This document shows positions 16,824 through 25,381 of a stretch of 42,313 bases of DNA, one piece after another. Position 1 is the stretch's first letter. Every line of letters begins with the position of its first letter. Source of the DNA: an uncultured bacterium (GTDB taxonomy: Bacteria; UBP6; UBA1177; JAKLFG01); contig CALMRE010000116.1 of the NCBI GenBank assembly GCA_937871295.1, positions 1 to 42,313 of the forward strand, given 5' to 3'. A program made the position numbers and the translations under genes. The notes beneath the pieces were generated by a model. The model was given only the letters and a program-made list of their open reading frames with translations, was not told where the DNA came from and did not search any database.

Positions 16824-17942
16824 ATGAAGAACCCCCATCTTTTCAAACTCAAGCAACATCTCGCGCAATATCCCATCGTCGAATGGTATCGCCGCCGGCA
16901 CCTCGACAGGAAAACATTCAAGCCCGAGATGCTCGACGGCGCCGATACGGTCGCCATCGACTGGCCCGTCGACCTCCCCAAGCCGCGCATCGGACTGGTC
17001 AAGGACTGCGGCAAGATGCTCTTCACGCAACCCTACGCCTATTGGCCGCGCTATGAACGGTTCCTGAAGAACAACGGCTTCGCCTACGAATTCTACGATA
17101 TCCGGCGATCCGACTGGATGGCGCAGGCAGACCGTTTCGATGTGGTCGTGTGGCGCACCGAAAGCGACCCGGCGAGCCAGTACGAGGCGGAAAACAAGAT
17201 ACGCATCCTCGAAATGATGGGAAAGAAGTGTCTCCCCTCCTTCGATCTGGTCTGGTCGTACGAAGACAAGATCCGGCAGGCACACATGTTCGCACTACAC
17301 GGCGTCCCGACCGTCCCGACCTTCATATCCTACGACCGCGACGAGGCACTCACCTATGTCGCCTCAGCGCCGCTGCCGATAGTCTCAAAGCTCGCCACCG
17401 GTTCCGGCTCGATGGGCGTTGAACTGTTCCGGCATCGCGACGCGGCCGAACGGTTCGTGCGCCGCGTCTTCGCGCCGGGGAATCCCACCTACTGGACCTA
17501 CCTGCGCCAGAAGGACTATGTCTATTTTCAGGAATTCTTCGAGGACGCCGCCTTTGACCTGCGCGTCATCGTCATCGGCGACCGGATCTTCGGTTACTAC
17601 CGGATGCGTCCCGAGGACGATTTCCGCGCGTCGGGTGCCGGCAAGGTCGTCAAAAAAGAGATCCCCGAAGAGGCCTTGCACATCGCCGTACGCACGGCCC
17701 GCGCCATGGGCGCCCCGATGATCGCCGTCGACATGATACATTCCCCCCGGCGCGGCGGTTTTTTTGTCATCGAGGCATCGATCTCTTTCCAGATAGACAC
17801 TCATGAACAGTTGAAACTCGGCGATACCCCCGGCTACTACCGGCATGAGGAGGGTCGATTCACCTTCGTTCCGGGCCGTTTCTGGGTGCAGGAACTGGCG
17901 CTCCGCCGTTTCCTTGAGACCACTTATCTCCACCGCGGATGA
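16824..17942 (+). CDS. RimK-like ATP-grasp ligase
   Basis: A 372-residue ATP-grasp protein. SYEDKIRQAHMFALHGVPTVPTF near 150-172 and PIVSKLATGSGSMGVEL near 185-200 form the ATP-grasp core; YVYFQEFFEDAAFDLRVIVIGD and MIAVDMI near 299-305 supply metal and nucleotide residues. The last metal-binding segment reads VIEASIS where RimK-type enzymes usually have a Glu-x-Asn, so the Asn is missing. GGGAG lies 8 nt before the ATG. It follows the AlaDH-like gene and overlaps the next glycosyltransferase (ATGA), so it probably attaches an amino acid or similar group to a sugar acid or peptide of the surface polymer. Substrates cannot be read from the sequence. Confidence 0.75.
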   Translation: MKNPHLFKLKQHLAQYPIVEWYRRRHLDRKTFKPEMLDGADTVAIDWPVDLPKPRIGLVKDCGKMLFTQPYAYWPRYERFLKNNGFAYEFYDIRRSDWMAQADRFDVVVWRTESDPASQYEAENKIRILEMMGKKCLPSFDLVWSYEDKIRQAHMFALHGVPTVPTFISYDRDEALTYVASAPLPIVSKLATGSGSMGVELFRHRDAAERFVRRVFAPGNPTYWTYLRQKDYVYFQEFFEDAAFDLRVIVIGDRIFGYYRMRPEDDFRASGAGKVVKKEIPEEALHIAVRTARAMGAPMIAVDMIHSPRRGGFFVIEASISFQIDTHEQLKLGDTPGYYRHEEGRFTFVPGRFWVQELALRRFLETTYLHRG

Positions 17943-19039
17943 GGACCGTCGCCTGCATACTGCCCGATCTCCGCGGCGGCGGCGCCGAACGGGTCATCGT
18001 CCGCCTGCTTAACGCTCTTGACCGGAAACGATTCCGGCCGGTCCTCATACTCATCGAAAAGAACGGTGATTATCTTGACGAGGTGGCATCCGATGTCGAG
18101 ATAGTCGATCTGAAACGGTCGCGCATGCTCACCGCCCTTCCCGCTCTTTTTTCCGTCATGCGCCGCCTCCGACCCGATATCGTGCTGGCCACCCACGGCT
18201 ATGTCAGCCTCCCGCTCGCCCTGCTGATGCCTTTTCTGCCGCGCGGCATCCGTTTCATAGCCCGCGAGGCGAACACCCCCTCACGCTGGAGCGCCCTGCA
18301 ACCTCCGTTGCGCCGCCGGATATTCTCCTTTCTTTACCGTCACCTTTTCCGCCGCTTTAACGGCATCGTCGCCCAATCCGACACGATGCGCCGCGATATG
18401 CTGTCGTTCTGCCGCCTGCCGGAGGAACGGATAACGGTCATCCATAATCCGGTCGATATCGCCGCCATCGACCGCCAGTCGGCCCTGCCGTCGGCGGTGG
18501 CCCTGCCTGAAGGGGTGAAACGGATCATCGCGGTCGGGCGACTTCACCCGCAGAAACAGTATCCCATGCTCATTGAGGCCTTTTCCCGGCTCAACGATAT
18601 CCCGGCTCACTTGACGATACTCGGTGACGGCCCCGACAAGGAGACCATACTGGAGAACATACTGGAACGGCGACTTGCGGCGCGCGTCCATCTCGCCGGG
18701 TTCATCAAGAACCCCTACGCCGTTATGCGGCGCGCCGACCTGCTGGTCCTCCCCTCCGCCTTTGAGGGCTTTCCCAACGCCCTTATCGAGGCGAACGCCT
18801 GCGGGATACCGGCGGTCGTCTTTCACGATATCGGCGGCGCTTCGGAGATAATCATCGAGGGCGTCAACGGCCATCTGGCCCAACAGGGCTCGATCGACGA
18901 TCTTGCCGCAAAGATGCGGGCGGCGCTGATCGGCGACTGGGACCGGGAACGGATACGGGCCTCCGCCTATGATCGCTTCGGTCTACCCCGTATCGTGGCA
19001 CAATGGGAGGATTATTTTTCCTCCGGCGGTACCGATTAA
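17939..19039 (+). CDS. Glycosyltransferase family 4 (GT-B fold)
   Basis: A 366-residue GT4 enzyme. The N-terminus ILPDLRGGGAERVIVRLLNAL is the acceptor-side glycine-rich loop common to many EPS transferases. The C-terminal domain has IAVGRLHPQKQYPMLIEAF, LTILGDGPDKE, LPSAFEGFPNALIEA with the E-x7-E pair, and GGASEII. It should add a hexose or modified sugar to the lipid-linked repeat unit in the cytoplasm. The start overlaps the ATP-grasp stop by ATGA; the stop is followed by a 70-nt gap with a candidate promoter for the next gene. Confidence 0.87.
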   Translation: MRTVACILPDLRGGGAERVIVRLLNALDRKRFRPVLILIEKNGDYLDEVASDVEIVDLKRSRMLTALPALFSVMRRLRPDIVLATHGYVSLPLALLMPFLPRGIRFIAREANTPSRWSALQPPLRRRIFSFLYRHLFRRFNGIVAQSDTMRRDMLSFCRLPEERITVIHNPVDIAAIDRQSALPSAVALPEGVKRIIAVGRLHPQKQYPMLIEAFSRLNDIPAHLTILGDGPDKETILENILERRLAARVHLAGFIKNPYAVMRRADLLVLPSAFEGFPNALIEANACGIPAVVFHDIGGASEIIIEGVNGHLAQQGSIDDLAAKMRAALIGDWDRERIRASAYDRFGLPRIVAQWEDYFSSGGTD

Positions 19040-19041
19040 AC

Positions 19042-19070
19042 TTGTAATTTCCTCTCTAAAAGCATACAGT
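19042..19070 (+). promoter_or_regulatory. Candidate promoter before the GT2 gene
   Basis: TTGTAA at 19042-19047 and TACAGT at 19065-19070, 17 nt apart, each match four of six consensus bases. They lie about 40 nt before the GT2 start, which has TAGGA as ribosome site. The whole 70-nt gap is more AT-rich than its flanks. Confidence 0.35.
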
Positions 19071-19109
19071 ACCGCACGCCTTTTGTGGCGACCGGTGGAA
19101 CGGTAGGAC

Positions 19110-20156
19110 ATGAAAGTATCGATACTTATTCCGACTTTTCAAGAAGGCAGATACATTACCCGCTGCCTTAACAGCATCATCACCAACGAATATGATTTTT
19201 TCGGCACCGATTCCGAGATACTGGTCATAGACGGTCATTCGACCGACGGGACCCGCGACATCGTGGCCGGGTTCATCGAGCGCTACCCCTTCGTCAAGAT
19301 GATCGACAATCCCGATATCGTGCAGGTGGTGGGCCTCAATGTCGGGCTCAAGCTGGCGACCGGCGACATTATCATCCGCTGTGACGCTCATTCCGAATAT
19401 CCGCGCAATTATGTGAGCGAACTGGTCGCATGGCACGCCAAGGGGCTTGCGGCCAATATCGGCGGCTGCTGGGTCACCCTGCCGGGCGACGACAGCATCC
19501 GGGCGCAGGCCATCGCCGAAGTGATGCGTCATCCGGTCGGCGTCGGGCTCACCTACCGCACCGCGCCGGAGGGAAAGGAACGGTTCGTCGACACCGTCCC
19601 GTTCGGTTCCTGGAAACGGGAGACCATCGAATCGGTCGGTCCGTTCGACGAGGAATTCATCCGGGCGCAGGACCTTGAACACAACATGCGGCTCCGTGCA
19701 CGCGGCGAAAAGATACTGATGCTGCCGTGGCTCCGCATCCGCTACTATGCCCGCGAATCGTACGACAAGGCGGCGAGTATGTTCTACCAGTACGGGTACT
19801 GGAAGAACAAGGTGAACCGCAAATTCGGCACCATCTGCAGTCTGCGCCAACTCATTCCACCGCTGTTCGTTCTCGGACTCATCACGCTGGCGATAGGCGC
19901 CTGCTGTTCTCCCGTGATCACGGGCCTGCTCATCGCCTACCTCGCCCTTTATATCGTCCCGATACTCGCCTTTTCGTTGCTCATCATCTTCCAACAACCG
20001 CCCGAACGGCGATCGTTCGGTTTCTTCCTGCTGATCGCCATAGCCTTCTTCATGACCCATTTCAGCTACGGCTTCGGGTACATCATGGGTTTCATCAATA
20101 TCATCCTATTGCGCCGCAAGGATCTCGCCAAGAATCTCACGAATCACACCCGCTGA
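19110..20156 (+). CDS. Glycosyltransferase family 2, ExoA-like, with C-terminal membrane segments
   Basis: A 348-residue GT-A enzyme. The N-terminal SILIPTFQEGRYITRCLNSI and LVIDGHSTDGT are the nucleotide-binding start of GT2 enzymes. The usual DxD is DAH in IIRCDAHSEYP, as in the ExoA group of succinoglycan-type transferases. FGSWKRETIESVGPFDE and the QDLEHNMRLR acceptor motif follow. After residue 245 there are two to three hydrophobic segments that anchor the protein in the inner membrane. It acts in assembly of the polysaccharide repeat unit; sugar unknown. It stands between a GT4 gene and ugd with small gaps on both sides. Confidence 0.87.
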   Translation: MKVSILIPTFQEGRYITRCLNSIITNEYDFFGTDSEILVIDGHSTDGTRDIVAGFIERYPFVKMIDNPDIVQVVGLNVGLKLATGDIIIRCDAHSEYPRNYVSELVAWHAKGLAANIGGCWVTLPGDDSIRAQAIAEVMRHPVGVGLTYRTAPEGKERFVDTVPFGSWKRETIESVGPFDEEFIRAQDLEHNMRLRARGEKILMLPWLRIRYYARESYDKAASMFYQYGYWKNKVNRKFGTICSLRQLIPPLFVLGLITLAIGACCSPVITGLLIAYLALYIVPILAFSLLIIFQQPPERRSFGFFLLIAIAFFMTHFSYGFGYIMGFINIILLRRKDLAKNLTNHTR

Positions 20157-20171
20157 CCGGCCCCTCTTTTC

Positions 20172-20199
20172 TTGACCTAATCCCTCAAATCGTTAAGGT
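20172..20199 (+). promoter_or_regulatory. Weak candidate promoter for ugd
   Basis: TTGACC at 20172-20177 matches the -35 consensus in five positions; the best -10 is TAAGGT at 20194-20199 (16-nt spacer, three of six). It lies 36 nt before the ugd ATG. The -35 is good, the -10 is poor. Confidence 0.3.
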
Positions 20200-20235
20200 A
20201 GGGCGACACTGTTCGCGCGGCAAATGGAGGCACGC

Positions 20236-21561
20236 ATGAAGATCGCTGTTGTCGGTTCCGGCTATGTGGGGCTCGTTTCGGGGACCTGTCTGGCCGATTT
20301 CGGCCTTGATGTCATCTGCATGGATATCGATGAGAAGAAGATAGCGGCGCTGAAAAGCGGGAAGATGCCCATTTACGAACCGGGTCTCGATACCCTCGTG
20401 GAGCGCAATGTGGCCAACAAGCGGCTATCGTTCACCACCGACATGAAATATACGGTCGAGACCGCCACCGTCATCTTCATCGCCGTCGGCACGCCGCCCA
20501 AGGACGACGGTTCGGCCGACCTGCAGTATGTTCTCGCGGTGGCCGAAGAGATCGGTCGCTACATGAACAAGTACACCGTTATCGTCGACAAGTCGACCGT
20601 CCCGGTGGGGACCGGCCAGCTGGTCAAGAAGACCATCGCCGACGAGTTGAAGAAGCGCGGCGTTTCGTTTGAATTCGATGTCGTCTCGAACCCCGAGTTC
20701 CTGCGCGAAGGACACGCCATTCACGATTTCACCCATCCCGACCGAGTCGTCATCGGCACCGAGGGGAAAAAGGCCGAGGAGGCGATGCAGAAGGTCTACC
20801 GTGTCCTCTACCTCAACCAGACGCCGTTCGTCTTCACCACGATAGAGACCGCCGAAATGATAAAGTACGCCTCGAACGCCTTCCTCGCGGCGAAGATATC
20901 GTTCATCAACGAGATGGCGCTCCTCTCCGAACGGGTCGGCGCCAATGTGCAGGATATCGCCAAGGCGATGGGAATGGACGGCCGCATATCGCCGAAGTTC
21001 CTCCACGCCGGTCCCGGCTACGGCGGCAGCTGTTTCCCGAAGGACACCAAGGCGATCTACGACATCGGCAAGAAACACGGCGTCGAGCTGATGGTGGTCA
21101 AGGCGGCCATCGAGGCGAACGAGAAACAGAAACAGAAGATGGTCGAAAAGATAACGACCGCGATGGGTCCGGTGAAGGGCAAGACCTTCGCCGTCCTCGG
21201 ACTCACCTTCAAGCCCGACACCGACGATATGCGCGACGCCCCGGCGCTGACCATCGTCCCGGCGCTCGTGAAGGCGGGCGCGACGATACGGACCTTCTGC
21301 CCGCAGGGCTTCCACGAGGCGAAGTGGCGGCTGGCAGACCATGAGAAGGCGATCACCTACTGCGCCGACAGTTACGAGGCGGTCACGGGGGCCGACGCGG
21401 TGGTCATCCTTACCGAATGGAACCAGTTCCGCGGCATGGATCTCGCCCAGATACGGTCGCTGATGAAGGACAAGTTCTTCTTCGATCTGCGCAATGTCTA
21501 TTCCCGCGACCCGCAGGTCCGCGAACTGTTCACTTACTCCGGCGTCGGCCTGCCTCACTGA
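20236..21561 (+). CDS. ugd: UDP-glucose 6-dehydrogenase
   Basis: A 441-residue UDP-sugar dehydrogenase, full length for the bacterial Ugd family. It oxidises UDP-glucose twice with NAD+ to UDP-glucuronate. Visible are the Rossmann motif VVGSGYVGLVSG, the VGTPPKDDGSADL loop, SNPEFLREGHA, the EMIKYASNAFLAAKISFINE helix with the catalytic Lys, and the catalytic Cys266 in GPGYGGSCFPKD. The ATG at 20236 has GGAGG 5 nt upstream; an in-frame ATG at 20224 overlaps that site and is rejected. UDP-glucuronate can feed the polysaccharide and possibly a uronic-acid glycolipid. Its stop overlaps the convergent hflX stop by 7 bp. A UDP-GlcNAc or UDP-ManNAc dehydrogenase is less likely. Confidence 0.88.
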   Translation: MKIAVVGSGYVGLVSGTCLADFGLDVICMDIDEKKIAALKSGKMPIYEPGLDTLVERNVANKRLSFTTDMKYTVETATVIFIAVGTPPKDDGSADLQYVLAVAEEIGRYMNKYTVIVDKSTVPVGTGQLVKKTIADELKKRGVSFEFDVVSNPEFLREGHAIHDFTHPDRVVIGTEGKKAEEAMQKVYRVLYLNQTPFVFTTIETAEMIKYASNAFLAAKISFINEMALLSERVGANVQDIAKAMGMDGRISPKFLHAGPGYGGSCFPKDTKAIYDIGKKHGVELMVVKAAIEANEKQKQKMVEKITTAMGPVKGKTFAVLGLTFKPDTDDMRDAPALTIVPALVKAGATIRTFCPQGFHEAKWRLADHEKAITYCADSYEAVTGADAVVILTEWNQFRGMDLAQIRSLMKDKFFFDLRNVYSRDPQVRELFTYSGVGLPH

Positions 21562-22991
21562 GGCGTGACGCCCTCCCCGAAAAGTCGTTCAAACACAAAT
21601 TTTTTCAGCCGCCGGATGTCGTCGCGTTCCTGCGCGGCATAACACTTATCGCCGCCGTCGGGCAGATGCTCTTTCAGAAGATCGCGCTTTGAGTAAAGCA
21701 CCTCGACCGATCCCACCGCCACGCCGCAGGCGTCGAGCAGTTCATCGACATAGCGTTTCTTAACGCGCCATTCGCGGTCGGTCGGATCGACCACCTGCAG
21801 GATGAGCGTCGCGTTCAGTATCTCGGTGAAGGTCTGCTCGAAGGCGTCGAGCGCCCCTTTTGACATACCTTCGATGAAACCGACCGTATCGAGCAGGAAG
21901 AGTTTTTTGCCGAAAAGCGACACGAGCCGTATCTTGGGGTCTATCGAGGAGAAGAACTCGCCCGATTCGCGCACCACCTTCTCGCCGACCAGCGCATTGA
22001 AGAGGGTCGATTTCCCCGCGTTGGTGTAGCCGACGATGGCCACGGTCGGATGGTTGGTCTTGGCGCGGAATTTCCGTTGATTCTCGCGGCGGCCGCGCTC
22101 TTTTTCAAGCGCCGTGCGGATGAGCCGCTGGCGCACCTTGAGCGACCGCTTCCGTTCCTCCTGCACCGTTTCGCCGGGGCCGCGCGCCCCCACCCCGCCG
22201 GTGATACGCGACAGACCGTGCGACCGTTCGTGGTGCTCCAGCCGTTCGCGCCCCGTGGCCGAAGCGGCCGCCTTGAGCTTGCCGCTCTGGCCGTCGGCCC
22301 GTTTTTCGAATATCGAGACGATTAGATCTTCGCGGGTGATGATCCGTTTGCCCGAAAGCCGGGAAAGCGTCGCGATGGCCCGCCCGCCGGGATCGCGGGC
22401 GAAGATGACGGTATCGAACCCCTCCGCGTCGGCAAGCCGCTTGCCCAGCGTCTCGGCGCCGGTCCGCGTGAACATCTCGGTGCGCAGCATCTCGGTCGCG
22501 GTGATGCGGTAGCCGGCGTCGGCCGCCAGTTTCATCGTTTCGCGGATGAAGGATTTATCCGTGGTACCGTTGAAAAGAAGGAGCGCCGTATGAAGACCGC
22601 GCGGTACCGGCAGAGAGAACTCTTCCGGCATCAGGAAAAAGGGATATTTCTTGTGCCGCGCCGCCGTATCGGTCCGCAGATGGACCGTCGCGGTGGTCGG
22701 GATGCCCGACTCATCGCGCGCCACCAGCATCAGCAGATCGACCAGACACTCGTTCAGGAGTCCCTGCGGATCGGGCAGGGCCAGTTCCTGCCGTGACGCG
22801 ACGATAAGTCCCCGCACGCGGTTCGCAGGACGGAAACGCTGGAAATGTTCGGCGACCGCCCATTCGGTCGGATAATGGGCGCTTTTCAGTATCGCGTCGG
22901 CCGAAAGTTCCACCACCAGATAGTGGTCTGCCGGCGTAGCGAGGATGAGTTCGGTCAGTTCCGGTTTAGTTACCCGCACGCCGCTTCTCAT
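21555..22991 (-). CDS. hflX: HflX-family ribosome-associated GTPase, long form
   Basis: A 478-residue HflX, which binds 50S subunits and splits stalled or hibernating ribosomes. The family signature GGVGARGPGE lies near residues 265-274, G1 (GYTNAGKS) near 320-327 and G3 (DTVGF) near 367. The G4 motif is YSKRD instead of NKxD, so guanine recognition may be altered. About 80 residues precede the usual N-terminal domain, as in the long HflX forms known in several phyla. The ATG at 22991 lies inside the upstream DUF721 gene (26-bp overlap) without a clear ribosome site; GTG 22979 is an alternative. Last gene of the folD operon. Confidence 0.87.
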   Translation of the reverse strand: MRSGVRVTKPELTELILATPADHYLVVELSADAILKSAHYPTEWAVAEHFQRFRPANRVRGLIVASRQELALPDPQGLLNECLVDLLMLVARDESGIPTTATVHLRTDTAARHKKYPFFLMPEEFSLPVPRGLHTALLLFNGTTDKSFIRETMKLAADAGYRITATEMLRTEMFTRTGAETLGKRLADAEGFDTVIFARDPGGRAIATLSRLSGKRIITREDLIVSIFEKRADGQSGKLKAAASATGRERLEHHERSHGLSRITGGVGARGPGETVQEERKRSLKVRQRLIRTALEKERGRRENQRKFRAKTNHPTVAIVGYTNAGKSTLFNALVGEKVVRESGEFFSSIDPKIRLVSLFGKKLFLLDTVGFIEGMSKGALDAFEQTFTEILNATLILQVVDPTDREWRVKKRYVDELLDACGVAVGSVEVLYSKRDLLKEHLPDGGDKCYAAQERDDIRRLKKFVFERLFGEGVTPQ

Positions 22992-23418
22992 CGATGAGGA
23001 CCGCTATCTCGGCAAGCACCCGCGCCTTTTCGGTCGAAACGCCCCCCGCGATGAGTCGCCGCTCCGCCTCGGCGACGGTCGCCGGATCGGGCGCGGGCCG
23101 CGGCGGACGGGCCGGCGGACGCCGTTTCTTCTTCTCGAAATGCCGCGGCTCGACCGACAGCGCGATCCCGGCCACCCGCGCCTCGGGGAGCAACCGCGCC
23201 ATCTTCTCGACGATGAGCGGCAGGAGCGGTTCGTACTGGGAACGGACCATCGAATTGGGTACCGCGACCTTGAGCAGCCGCTTACGCCGGTCGAATTCGT
23301 ACGGGAACAGCATATTCCGGCTCTTTTTGCCCACGATGGCGGTCCACTGAAAAAGAACGGCCGTCAGCAGTTCACGGTCGGCGGGGATATCTGAAATTAT
23401 CTTAGTTATTGCCGGCAT
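22966..23418 (-). CDS. DUF721/DciA-like protein
   Basis: A 150-residue protein whose first 100 residues match the DUF721/DciA pattern: [18 protein letters not shown], then [19 protein letters not shown] and a following amphipathic helix. In many bacteria without DnaC, DciA loads the replicative helicase DnaB. The C-terminal third is a proline/arginine-rich linker ([15 protein letters not shown]) and a short helical tail. The ATG lies inside the end of fabZ (17-bp overlap) and its stop lies inside hflX. The family match is moderate; a role in DNA replication is inferred from the family only. Confidence 0.65.
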   Translation of the reverse strand: MPAITKIISDIPADRELLTAVLFQWTAIVGKKSRNMLFPYEFDRRKRLLKVAVPNSMVRSQYEPLLPLIVEKMARLLPEARVAGIALSVEPRHFEKKKRRPPARPPRPAPDPATVAEAERRLIAGGVSTEKARVLAEIAVLIDEKRRAGN

Positions 23419-23833
23419 CGAGCGCCGCCATCATCTCCGCCTCGGCCACCTTCTTGCCGTCGACCGACGCAACCCCCTTGAACTTGAGGATGCCGCCGCG
23501 CTGCTGGACAACCTCGACATCGAGGATGAGCTGATCGCCCGGCCGCACCTCTTTACGGAAACGGCAGGCGTCGATACCCATGAACAGCATTTTCTTGCCC
23601 GAATTACCGGCATCGCTGAAGAGTATCCCGGCGCTCTGCGCCATCGCCTCGACGATGAGGACCCCCGGCATGATGGGATAGAACGGGAAATGGCCCTGAA
23701 AGTGCGGTTCGTTCGCCGTCACATTCTTGAGCGTCTTTATCCGTTTGCCCGGCTCCTCTTCCAGCACCCGGTCCACCAGCAGGAACGGATAACGGTGCGG
23801 TATCGCCTTCATGATAGCGTCGATGTCTCTCAT
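23402..23833 (-). CDS. fabZ: 3-hydroxyacyl-[ACP] dehydratase FabZ
   Basis: A 143-residue hotdog-fold dehydratase of normal FabZ length. It removes water from 3-hydroxyacyl-ACP in fatty acid elongation. [13 protein letters not shown] opens the protein; the catalytic His48 is in [11 protein letters not shown] and Glu62 in [14 protein letters not shown] 23833 is chosen because GGAGG lies 5 nt upstream; an in-frame extension of 10 codons would run into folD. It starts 2 nt after the folD stop, with its ribosome site inside folD. Confidence 0.93.
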   Translation of the reverse strand: MRDIDAIMKAIPHRYPFLLVDRVLEEEPGKRIKTLKNVTANEPHFQGHFPFYPIMPGVLIVEAMAQSAGILFSDAGNSGKKMLFMGIDACRFRKEVRPGDQLILDVEVVQQRGGILKFKGVASVDGKKVAEAEMMAALDAGNN

Positions 23834-23835
23834 CC

Positions 23836-24669
23836 TTACCTCCCCTGTTGCATACGATGACATTCGATAAGATTGCGCAGCATCACGGCGTTGGTCACCA
23901 CTCCGGCGCCGCCCGGCACCGGCGAATAATGTATCCGATCCGCCTCTTTATCGTCCTGCGGCGCAAAATCGCCGCAGAGATTTCCGTCGGGCCCCACATT
24001 GATGCCGATATCGACCACCGCCGCCCCGTCATGCACATCGACCGAGCGGACGAGTCCCGCCTTGCCGGTCGCCACGGCGATGACATCGAACCGGCCGACG
24101 AGCCCCGAAAGCCCCGGCGTCCGGCTGTGGGCCACCGTGACGGTCGCGTCGCGGTTAAGCAGCAGTTTGAACAGCGGCATCCCGACGATGTTCGACCGCC
24201 CCACCACGAGCACTTGGCGACCCGCAAGCGGGACCTGATAATGCTCCAGCAGGAGTACCGCCCCGAGCGCCGTGCAGGGAACGATCCGTTCCTCGCGGGT
24301 GGCGTAGAGGAGCCCCTGAGTATGGTAGGAAACGCCGTCGACATCCTTTTTCGGGTCTATCCGGAGATTCACCTCATGGGCTGGTATCCCGCCGGGAAGC
24401 GGCAATTCGACCATGATGCCGTGGATGCCGGGGTCGCGATTCGCCTTGTCGAGCGCCGTGAAAAAAGCGTCGGCGGAGGCATCTTTGGTCAGTGAAACGA
24501 GCTCCATCGTGAAGTTGAGGCGGGCCAGCGCCTTCTGTTTCGCCTTGAGATAGCTTTCGGCCGAGGCGTCGCCCGCAGGGTGAAAAACGGCCAGTCTGAG
24601 CGGCGACGTCCCGTACGCGGAAAGTTTCTCGATAAGCGCGTCGGCCGCCGGTTTACCTTTGAGTAGCAT
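23836..24669 (-). CDS. folD: Methylenetetrahydrofolate dehydrogenase/cyclohydrolase FolD
   Basis: A 277-residue bifunctional folate enzyme that interconverts 5,10-methylene-, 5,10-methenyl- and 10-formyl-tetrahydrofolate. The catalytic Tyr40 and Lys44 are in [30 protein letters not shown] and the dinucleotide motif [17 protein letters not shown] follow in order. The C-terminal motif reads [13 protein letters not shown] where most FolD have PGGVGPMT, a mild departure. ATG 24669 has GAGG 6 nt upstream; a 52-codon upstream extension has no family similarity. First gene of the folD-fabZ-DUF721-hflX unit. Confidence 0.92.
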   Translation of the reverse strand: MLLKGKPAADALIEKLSAYGTSPLRLAVFHPAGDASAESYLKAKQKALARLNFTMELVSLTKDASADAFFTALDKANRDPGIHGIMVELPLPGGIPAHEVNLRIDPKKDVDGVSYHTQGLLYATREERIVPCTALGAVLLLEHYQVPLAGRQVLVVGRSNIVGMPLFKLLLNRDATVTVAHSRTPGLSGLVGRFDVIAVATGKAGLVRSVDVHDGAAVVDIGINVGPDGNLCGDFAPQDDKEADRIHYSPVPGGAGVVTNAVMLRNLIECHRMQQGR

Positions 24670-24700
24670 CAGTGACCTCGTCACAGTTAGTGGCCCGCCG

Positions 24701-24728
24701 AGTATAGCAGAACGGCGGCCGAATGCAA
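24701..24728 (-). promoter_or_regulatory. Sigma-70-type promoter for the folD operon
   Basis: On the minus strand TTGCAT (plus 24723-24728), a 16-nt spacer and TATACT (plus 24701-24706) form a plausible promoter about 30 nt before the folD start. The rest of the 133-nt gap to the sigma-factor gene shows no clear rightward sigma-70 promoter, as expected if the sigma gene is self-controlled. Confidence 0.45.
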
Positions 24729-24802
24729 GGAGCGGCGAAGCGATGAAATAATTTACGGGGCGCCTCTGTTTGAGTAGACTGTGGCAAACGAACGGAGGTC
24801 CG

Positions 24803-25381
24803 ATGTCCCGCTCCCCGGTAGACATGAAACAGGTGCTGACGGCCCATCTCGATCTGATGTTCAGCTACAGCCTCTTCATCACCGGGAACCGCGACAAGGC
24901 GCTCGACCTGATGCAGGACACCATCGCCAGCCTGCTTACCAAAAAAGGGGCCTACGAAGAGCGCGACGCCTTCCGGACCTGGATATTCCGCGTCCTCAAG
25001 AACAACTGGCTCAACCGCGTCGCCAAAGATATGGCAAGCCGCGAGGTGACCGAAGCGACCTTCCGCACGGAGGACGACGAGACGATCGACTTCGCCGACC
25101 CCCAGACCGCTCAGCCGACCGATCCGCTCCTGCGCGAACGGCTCCTCGACGCCTTCGCCCAGTTGCCCTCCGACCAGCAAGAGGTCTGCTATCTGGTCGA
25201 TGTCGAGGGGCTTTCCTACGACGAGACCGCCAAACGGCTCGCGATACCCATAGGCACCGTGATGTCGCGCCTCCACCGCGGCCGGGAGTTCCTGAAAACG
25301 AAACTCCGGCGCGAGGCGGCCGAACTGCGCATAGTACCGTTCCCTGACGAGGTGAGTGATGAAAAACGAAAAGCCGTGTGA
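24803..25381 (+). CDS. ECF-type RNA polymerase sigma factor
   Basis: A 192-residue extracytoplasmic-function sigma factor. Region 2 spans about residues 12-70 (FITGNRDKALDLMQDTIASL and FRTWIFRVLKNNWLN); region 4 spans about 115-170 (LPSDQQEVCYLVDVEGLSY and the helix-turn-helix ETAKRLAIPIGTVMSRLHRG). It redirects RNA polymerase to envelope or stress genes. GGAGG is 4 nt before the chosen ATG; an in-frame extension of 11 codons upstream covers that site. It overlaps the next gene, its anti-sigma factor, by 23 bp. Confidence 0.9.
   Translation: MSRSPVDMKQVLTAHLDLMFSYSLFITGNRDKALDLMQDTIASLLTKKGAYEERDAFRTWIFRVLKNNWLNRVAKDMASREVTEATFRTEDDETIDFADPQTAQPTDPLLRERLLDAFAQLPSDQQEVCYLVDVEGLSYDETAKRLAIPIGTVMSRLHRGREFLKTKLRREAAELRIVPFPDEVSDEKRKAV

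Noticed and set aside
4451-21561. Avoidance of GATC as the cause of the AUA bias
   Set aside because: GATC is common in these genes, for example at Asp-Leu junctions, so a strong general avoidance is not visible.
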